A stretch of 45,717 nt of DNA from Oscillospiraceae bacterium (lineage in GTDB: Bacteria; Bacillota; Clostridia; Oscillospirales; UBA929), in contig JAIRUW010000056.1 in NCBI GenBank assembly GCA_031254195.1, positions 1-45,717 of the forward strand, read 5' to 3'. A program made the translations under genes and the position numbers. The notes below the pieces were generated by a model. The model saw only the letters and a list, made by a program, of their open reading frames with translations. It ran no database searches and was not told where the DNA came from. Below, piece after piece: positions 41,282 through 45,717 of this stretch. Position 1 is the first letter of the stretch, and each line of letters begins with the position of its first letter.

Positions 41282-41620
41282 ATGTACAACAACATCGGCG
41301 CAAAAATTAAGGTCTTGGCACAAGTCATCGCTTGGTTAGGGATTATTAGCGGCGTAATTGCTGGCGCTGTAATCATGTCGGAATCAGTAGGCGTTGGATT
41401 CGGCGTTATGATTGGCGGAGCTCTGATGTCTTGGATTTCATCATGGTTTATGTATGGCTTCGGAGAACTGATTGAACAAACGACAAGGATTGCGAAAAAT
41501 ACAAGTTTTGATGATTCGGGACAGAAAAAACATTTTGCAATTGCTTGTAAGTGCGGGACCAGGAACGAAGAGGGCATGAGCTTTTGCCAAAATTGTGGCG
41601 AGCCAATCAACACTGTTTGA
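41282..41620 (+). CDS. Membrane zinc-ribbon protein (element passenger)
   Basis: 112 residues. Two hydrophobic segments (about 7-32 and 38-62), a linker, and a C-terminal zinc ribbon CKCGTRNEEGMSFCQNCGEPI with four cysteines. ATG 41282 has AAGAAGG about 8 nt upstream. It lies wholly within the element, between the transposase remnant and the second zinc-ribbon frame. Function is unknown; similar membrane zinc-ribbon proteins are common in Firmicutes. Confidence 0.75.
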   Translation: MYNNIGAKIKVLAQVIAWLGIISGVIAGAVIMSESVGVGFGVMIGGALMSWISSWFMYGFGELIEQTTRIAKNTSFDDSGQKKHFAIACKCGTRNEEGMSFCQNCGEPINTV

Positions 41621-41635
41621 AGGAGGGAGTAACAA

Positions 41636-42406
41636 ATGATTTGTCCTAAATGTCAAAAGCAAGTTAGAGATAGCGTAAACTTCTGCCCTTATTGTCAAGA
41701 GAAAATAAATACGTCTGCAAGCTATACCCCATCAACACGGCGAAGCGCCATCCTGACAAAGGGACTTATCAGGGAGAACCCCGTTTTAATCTTCTTATTA
41801 GGCATGTGCCCGGCGCTGGCCGTATCCACACAGGCGTCAAGCGCGATAGGGATGGGCGCGGCTACCACCTTTGTCCTTATAGGCTCCAACACCGCGATCG
41901 CTCTGCTCCGCAGGGTCATTCCCGATAAGGTACGGATTCCGTGCTACATCGTCCTCATCGCCGGGTTTGTAACGCTCGTCCAAATGGTTGTTGAGGCTTA
42001 CGCCTACACTCTATATCAAGCGCTGGGAATTTTTCTGCCACTGATTGCCGTCAACTGCATCATCTTCGCGCGCGCGGAAGGGTTCGCGAAGAAAAACACC
42101 GTTCTGGACTCCGTTTTAGACGCGATTGGTATGGGCGCGGGCTTTACGCTCGCTCTGCTGGCCATAGCCTCGATACGCGAGATACTCGGCAGCGGGACAT
42201 GGTTCGGCTTCGAGCTGCCCGTGCTGGCTACGGAGAATATCCCCATTTTCACCATGGCGCCCGGAGGGTTTGCCGTATTCGGGCTTCTGATCGCCGTGGT
42301 GAACAAGGTGTCAAGGGGCAAGGCGGTCAAGCGGAAAGAGTTTGGCTGCGCGGGCTGCCCGTCAGCTTCCACTTGCGGGAAAGGAGGCGTGAAGAATGGA
42401 TGTTAA
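41636..42406 (+). CDS. rnfE: Zinc-ribbon-RnfE chimera
   Basis: 256 residues. Residues 1-38 come from the element: MICPKCQKQVRDSVNFCPYC with Cys3, Cys6, Cys17 and Cys20, followed by residues encoded by the inverted repeat (TPSTRRSA). From Ile39 the sequence is RnfE (ILTKGLIRENPVLIFLLG, then six membrane segments and a cysteine-containing tail CAGCPSASTCGKGG). RnfE is an integral subunit of the ion-pumping Rnf complex. AAGGAGGGAG from the element drives translation. All catalytically relevant membrane segments are intact, so the chimera may function. The extra zinc ribbon would lie on the side of the native N terminus. Confidence 0.9.
   Translation: MICPKCQKQVRDSVNFCPYCQEKINTSASYTPSTRRSAILTKGLIRENPVLIFLLGMCPALAVSTQASSAIGMGAATTFVLIGSNTAIALLRRVIPDKVRIPCYIVLIAGFVTLVQMVVEAYAYTLYQALGIFLPLIAVNCIIFARAEGFAKKNTVLDSVLDAIGMGAGFTLALLAIASIREILGSGTWFGFELPVLATENIPIFTMAPGGFAVFGLLIAVVNKVSRGKAVKRKEFGCAGCPSASTCGKGGVKNGC
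41750..41757. repeat. Right target-site duplication
   Basis: ATCCTGAC, encoding I-L-T of RnfE. One substitution from the left copy suggests the insertion is not brand new. Confidence 0.8.
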
Positions 42407-42995
42407 GGCCCTGATTGTCATTATGATGAGCGCGGTGCTTGTCAATAACTATGTTTTAAGCCAGTTCCTCGGCATATGTCCGTTCTTGGGGGCGTCAAAA
42501 GAGCTAAAAAGTTCGGTCGGCATGGGCTTCGCGGTCATATTCGTCATGCTGCTCGCCACGACCGCCACCTGGCCCATACAGACATATCTTCTCGAACGCA
42601 ACGGGCTTGGCTATTTGCAGACGGTCGTGTTTATATTAATCATCGCGGCGCTTGTGCAGCTGGTTGAAATCGTATTGCGAAAATATGTGCCGACGCTGTA
42701 TACCTCTCTGGGTGTTTACCTCCCGCTGATGGCGACAAACTGCGCCATACTGGGAGTGACGATTGCAAACATCCAAAAAGAGCATCTGTATTTAGAAGCA
42801 GTGGTGAACGCCCTCGGCGCCGGGCTAGGTTTCCTGCTGGCGATGGTGATTTTCTCCGGCATCCGGGAGCACACCGAAAACGCGGACCCGCCCCCCTCTT
42901 TCAAGGGTATCCCGGTCACGCTCTTTTCGGCGGCAATCCTTTCCCTCGCGTTCTTCGGCTTTAGCGGCGTTATCGAAAATATGTTCGGCTCATAG
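42396..42995 (+). CDS. rnfA: Rnf complex subunit A
   Basis: 199 residues, six transmembrane segments. VLVNNYVLSQFLGICPFLGASKELKSSVGMG and LPLMATNCAILGV are diagnostic; the paired cysteines (NNYVLSQFLGIC and TNC) ligate the membrane iron-sulfur cluster with RnfE. It overlaps the rnfE end by 11 nt, with AAAGGAGG upstream. Confidence 0.97.
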   Translation: MDVKALIVIMMSAVLVNNYVLSQFLGICPFLGASKELKSSVGMGFAVIFVMLLATTATWPIQTYLLERNGLGYLQTVVFILIIAALVQLVEIVLRKYVPTLYTSLGVYLPLMATNCAILGVTIANIQKEHLYLEAVVNALGAGLGFLLAMVIFSGIREHTENADPPPSFKGIPVTLFSAAILSLAFFGFSGVIENMFGS

Positions 42996-43011
42996 GAGGG
43001 CGGTATACAGT

Positions 43012-43821
43012 ATGAATATGATCGTAATTGCGGTCGTCTCCGTAACCGCTATCGGCGCGGTCTGCGCCGCTATGTTAAGCGTAGCCGACAAACTTATGGC
43101 GGTTAAGACCGATGAACGTGTCGCCCGCATCGAGGATTGCCTGCCGGGGACAAATTGCGGCGCGTGCGGCTTCCCTGGGTGTTCGGGTTACGCCGCCGCC
43201 CTTGTTTCGGGAAATGATGTAAAAACCAATCTCTGCACACCGGGCGGGGCTTCGGTAGTCAAACAGCTGAGCGAAATTCTAGGCGTCGAGGCCGGGGAAG
43301 CCACGCGGAAAATCGCTGTCGTCCATTGCAAGGGAGGCTGTACGCAGCTTAAAAAGATGGACTATAACGGCATACAGACTTGCATGGCTTCCAAGCAGCT
43401 TTTCGGCGGCGCGGGCGCGTGTACTTTTGGGTGCCTTGGTTACGGCGACTGCCAACCCGCTTGCCCGCACGGCGCAATCTGCATGGAAAACGGGATCGCG
43501 CAGGTTATAGCCGAGAACTGCACAGGCTGCGGCCTTTGCGTGAAGGCCTGCCCCAATCAACTCATCACCATTGACGACGTGTCCGAAACGGCCGTCGTGT
43601 TATGCAAAAATATTGAAAAGGGTGCGGTCGCAAGAAAAAAGTGCACGAACGCCTGCATTGGATGCCGCAAATGCGCCCGCGAGTGCCCCGCAGGCGCTAT
43701 CACTATTGAAGATAACCTCGCGAAGATCGACTATGAAAAATGCACGCACTGCGAGCATTGCGCCGAGATTTGCGTTACGCACTGCATACAACTCCTAGCC
43801 CCGCAGGCAAGGCGGAGGTAG
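43012..43821 (+). CDS. rnfB: Rnf complex subunit B (polyferredoxin)
   Basis: 269 residues. One N-terminal membrane segment, then the 4Fe-4S motif DCLPGTNCGACGFPGCSGYA, then ferredoxin-type cysteine sets (CTFGCLGYGDCQPACP, CTGCGLCVKACP, CIGCRKCARECP, CTHCEHCAEIC). RnfB accepts electrons from reduced ferredoxin. AGGAGGG lies upstream. Last gene of the operon; no terminator hairpin is evident before hicA. Confidence 0.97.
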   Translation: MNMIVIAVVSVTAIGAVCAAMLSVADKLMAVKTDERVARIEDCLPGTNCGACGFPGCSGYAAALVSGNDVKTNLCTPGGASVVKQLSEILGVEAGEATRKIAVVHCKGGCTQLKKMDYNGIQTCMASKQLFGGAGACTFGCLGYGDCQPACPHGAICMENGIAQVIAENCTGCGLCVKACPNQLITIDDVSETAVVLCKNIEKGAVARKKCTNACIGCRKCARECPAGAITIEDNLAKIDYEKCTHCEHCAEICVTHCIQLLAPQARRR

Positions 43822-43844
43822 GAGGAGTAAATTTGTAGTAAACC

Positions 43845-43873
43845 TTGACGCGCACGTATTATACGTGTATTAT
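43845..43873 (+). promoter_or_regulatory. hicAB promoter with operator palindrome
   Basis: TTGACG at 43845-43850, 17-nt spacer, TATTAT at 43868-43873. The spacer contains the perfect palindrome CACGTATTATACGTG (43853-43867), a likely HicB site for autorepression. Confidence 0.75.
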
Positions 43874-43893
43874 ATGGTTAGAGGGAGAACGAA

Positions 43894-44073
43894 TTGACGG
43901 GCGTTGAAATGATTAAGCTATTAAGAAGCAAAGGACATAAACCGTTTAAGATTAGAGGCAGCCATTACCATTTCCGTGTCAACGGCAAAATCATTCAGAT
44001 CCCTCACCATCACACGGAAATGGGCAAAGGGCTTGAATATAAAGTGCTGAAAGATGCAGGGCTAAAGGAGTGA
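43894..44073 (+). CDS. hicA: HicA-family mRNA interferase toxin
   Basis: 59 residues. HicA is a small double-stranded-RNA-binding-like ribonuclease that cleaves mRNA. The pattern GVEMIKLLRSKGHKPFKIRGSHYHF with catalytic His24 in GSHYHF, then IPHHHTEMGKGLEYKVLKDAG, is typical. TTG 43894 has GGGAG about 8 nt upstream. It is followed 6 nt later by hicB, the normal toxin-first order of this system. Confidence 0.93.
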   Translation: MTGVEMIKLLRSKGHKPFKIRGSHYHFRVNGKIIQIPHHHTEMGKGLEYKVLKDAGLKE

Positions 44074-44079
44074 GGGAAA

Positions 44080-44475
44080 ATGAAGACAACCAAATACACA
44101 TACCCGGCACAGTTCGTCAACGAGGATAACGGAACGGTTTCTGTTTTTTTTCCTGATTTGCAAGGGTGCTACACGTATGATGTAACAATAGAAGGCGCAG
44201 CAGTATCGGCAGCGGAAGCGCTGGAGCTGTATATCGATGTTGCACTCGACAATGGCGAAACGCTTCCTAGCCCTACCAGCATCAAAGACGTAACGGTTAA
44301 CAATGGCTGTGTAATGCTGGTGATAGCCGACGTTGAGAATATGAAGAATGAAAATGCGCCGGTAAAGAAAACGCTTACGATTCCAAAATGGCTTGACAGA
44401 GAGGCTACAAACGCGCATTTTAATTTTTCAGGAGTGCTGAAGGAAGCGCTTATTGATCGTTTGAGTTCGCTTTAG
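44080..44475 (+). CDS. hicB: HicB-family antitoxin
   Basis: 131 residues. N-terminal partial RNase H-like fold (YPAQFVNEDNGTVSVFFPDLQGCYTYDVTIEGAAVSAAEALELYI) that blocks HicA. C-terminal ribbon-helix-helix-like DNA-binding segment (KKTLTIPKWLDREATNAHFNFSGVLKEALIDRL). It probably represses its own promoter through the palindrome at 43853-43867. AT-richer than the rnf genes. Confidence 0.93.
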   Translation: MKTTKYTYPAQFVNEDNGTVSVFFPDLQGCYTYDVTIEGAAVSAAEALELYIDVALDNGETLPSPTSIKDVTVNNGCVMLVIADVENMKNENAPVKKTLTIPKWLDREATNAHFNFSGVLKEALIDRLSSL

Positions 44476-44499
44476 GCGGAGATGCAGAAATTGCGTACT

Positions 44500-45717
44500 T
44501 TATTGCTCCGCCGCTTCTGCCGCGGCTTCCTCGAAATACCCGTGCAGCAGATGCTCGGAGATTTTGCTTAACCGTTTATTTGTCTGCCGTGACCATGTCA
44601 TTTTCCTTAAATCTTTCAGCGTGTCTTTGGCGGTTTTCCTGTCATATGCCTCGCACGCCGTTTGGATGACGAGCAGTTTTTCGCGCAGAAATGCCGTATC
44701 TGCGTCCACATCCCCATCCGTGCCGTCCCCAAGCCTATGCTTCTCCGTCACAGCCTGTAACGCGCTCAAAAACACCGGGGTCTCCGCTTCTATCAGGGCG
44801 GTATCCCTCATATTCCCCGCGTTTTCCAATTGCAGTGCGAAACGGGAAAGCTCCGTCTCCCCAATATTGGCAAGGGCGCTTTTCATGGAGTGGACAGCGG
44901 TGATAAACGTTTGCATGTCATCACCCTGGAAACCGCTTTTGATGACCGTCTCCAGCGGCGCGACGGCTTTTTCGGCATCCAACACAAAAATCTCCGCCAA
45001 CTGCCGCGATTCCGCGGGAGACGCCGGCACACCGGCGGCAGCGTATGCCTCTTCTTTCTTCCGGCGGGCCGCTTCCAGCGTTTCGGGCGTCTGCTTATCG
45101 CGGATCAGCCTGTTTAGGGAGGCGTTCATTTGACGCAAATCAATCGGTTTGGAGATAAAATCGTCAAACCCGTTCGCTAGGAACATTTCAGCCCTTCCCA
45201 CCAAAGCGTTGGCAGTCAGCGCGACAATCGGGCGTGTGTATCCGATTTCCCGTAATCTCCTTGTCGCTTCGACGCCGTCCATCTTCGGCATCATATGATC
45301 CATAAACACGATATCATATACACTGCCGCCCTTGATTTTGTCGATTGCCTCAAACCCGCTTTGGGCGGTGTCGATTGTCAGCCCGTAAGGAACCAAAAAG
45401 CCTTTGGCTACATAGAGGTTTGTCTCCACATCATCGACGATCAGGACGCTTCCATACGGCATATATTCGCGTATTATGTCGGCGCCCTTGATAAACGATC
45501 TTCCGTGAAAGCTAAACTCCCGCAGTTTTTCCGCCTGTTCCTTGCCAAGCGCTTTAGCGCCGGCATTGCCCTGCGGCAGCAGCACGGTAAACGACGACCC
45601 TACGCCAGGCTCGCTTTCCACCGTAATCCTGCCGTTCATCATATTGACAAGGCGCTGTACGATGCTCATGCCCAAACCGACGCCTTCGTTTTTTTGGCTG
45701 GCCGCTATGCCAAATTG
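44500..45717 (-). CDS. Hybrid sensor histidine kinase, C-terminal part
   Basis: 405 residues are visible; the gene enters from the right edge with no start. It begins in the kinase ATP-binding domain (GVGLGMSIVQRLVNMMNGRITVESEPGVGSSF, the G boxes). Next is a receiver domain with VLIVDD, the phospho-Asp in YDIVFMDHMMPKMDG, ALTANAL and the Lys in FISKPID. A C-terminal HPt domain with HSMKSALANIGE holds the phospho-His. This is a complete phosphorelay module, so a separate response regulator should exist. Confidence 0.94.
   Translation of the reverse strand, partial: QFGIAASQKNEGVGLGMSIVQRLVNMMNGRITVESEPGVGSSFTVLLPQGNAGAKALGKEQAEKLREFSFHGRSFIKGADIIREYMPYGSVLIVDDVETNLYVAKGFLVPYGLTIDTAQSGFEAIDKIKGGSVYDIVFMDHMMPKMDGVEATRRLREIGYTRPIVALTANALVGRAEMFLANGFDDFISKPIDLRQMNASLNRLIRDKQTPETLEAARRKKEEAYAAAGVPASPAESRQLAEIFVLDAEKAVAPLETVIKSGFQGDDMQTFITAVHSMKSALANIGETELSRFALQLENAGNMRDTALIEAETPVFLSALQAVTEKHRLGDGTDGDVDADTAFLREKLLVIQTACEAYDRKTAKDTLKDLRKMTWSRQTNKRLSKISEHLLHGYFEEAAAEAAEQ

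Larger units (their letters stand above)
41027..41749. mobile_element. ISL3-derived 723-bp element inserted in rnfE
   Basis: Left inverted repeat 41027-41049 starts GGCGCTTCGC and ends TTGATGGGG. The right one, 41727-41749, is its complement at 21 of 23 positions. An 8-bp target duplication flanks it (ATTCTGAC/ATCCTGAC). Removing the element and one duplication restores M-S-K-L-S-I-L-T-K-G-L-I-R-E-N-P, the canonical RnfE start. The left part holds, on the minus strand, the N-terminal region of an ISL3-type transposase cut short at the inverted repeat. The right part holds two zinc-ribbon frames on the plus strand. ISL3 elements make 8-bp duplications and often carry passenger genes. It lacks a full transposase, so it is not autonomous. 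Confidence 0.85.

Noticed and set aside
44474..44515. Hairpin GGCGGAG/CTCCGCC between hicB and the kinase gene
   Set aside because: Only 7 bp with a long loop and no T-tract on either strand. Too weak to call a terminator.

Overview
The window reads as chromosomal DNA of an anaerobic, spore-forming Firmicute of class Clostridia. The evidence is an Rnf ion-pumping complex, S-layer-homology (SLH) surface proteins, SecA with a SEC-C tail, YlqG/YlqH-type flagellar-like orphans, a BofC-like C-terminal domain, ECF vitamin transport, strong AGGAGG ribosome binding sites and TTGACA-17-TATAAT-type promoters. Many core genes look GC-rich. Several blocks are visibly AT-richer and look acquired: about 1.4-3.8 kb, 13.9-16.2 kb, 28.9-31.4 kb, 41.0-41.7 kb and 43.8-44.5 kb. 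Species cannot be named from the sequence alone.

Layout. 0-5.2 kb: end of an unknown gene, ilvE, a VTT-domain membrane protein, a secreted HExxH protein, then a cobalamin riboswitch controlling a DUF4430 protein and an ECF S component. 5.2-10.4 kb (minus): secA, a FliK/YlqG-like protein, a YlqH-like protein and a small membrane protein. 10.5-13.9 kb (plus): prfB, pgeF and an oligopeptide-type binding lipoprotein. 13.9-16.2 kb (minus): a drug-type ABC exporter with a MarR regulator. 16.3-22.9 kb (plus): rplM-rpsI, YitT, a lipoprotein with a ruined transglutaminase site, a mutarotase-like protein, a ParB/BMP-like fusion, a BofC-like protein and a candidate small RNA. 23.0-27.0 kb (minus): an SLH protein and a GH42 beta-galactosidase. 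27.1-29.7 kb (plus): a small protein, a CmpB-like membrane protein, a cell-wall amidase and a lipoprotein. 29.7-33.2 kb: a Fic protein flanked by direct repeats, a MerR-style leftward promoter with a 51-residue ORF, and two tandem MerR/effector-domain regulators. 33.2-38.0 kb (minus): an RCC1-propeller/SLH protein, then a chemoreceptor with an HD-like protein. 38.2-43.8 kb: rnfCDGEAB. 43.8-44.5 kb: hicAB. 44.5 kb to the end: a partial hybrid histidine kinase.

The most striking feature is in the rnf operon. A 723-bp element with 23-bp terminal inverted repeats and 8-bp target duplications sits eight codons into rnfE. It carries an ISL3-type transposase remnant and zinc-ribbon genes. Its right end runs in frame into rnfE, so the operon now encodes a zinc-ribbon-RnfE chimera with a new start codon and ribosome binding site. 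Other notable points are a prfB without its usual frameshift but with a two-codon AUG-GUU-UGA frame overlapping its start, a Fic promoter embedded in a 17-bp inverted repeat, a 19-bp-spacer MerR-style promoter aimed at an unannotated small ORF, and opposed promoters around a candidate small RNA.
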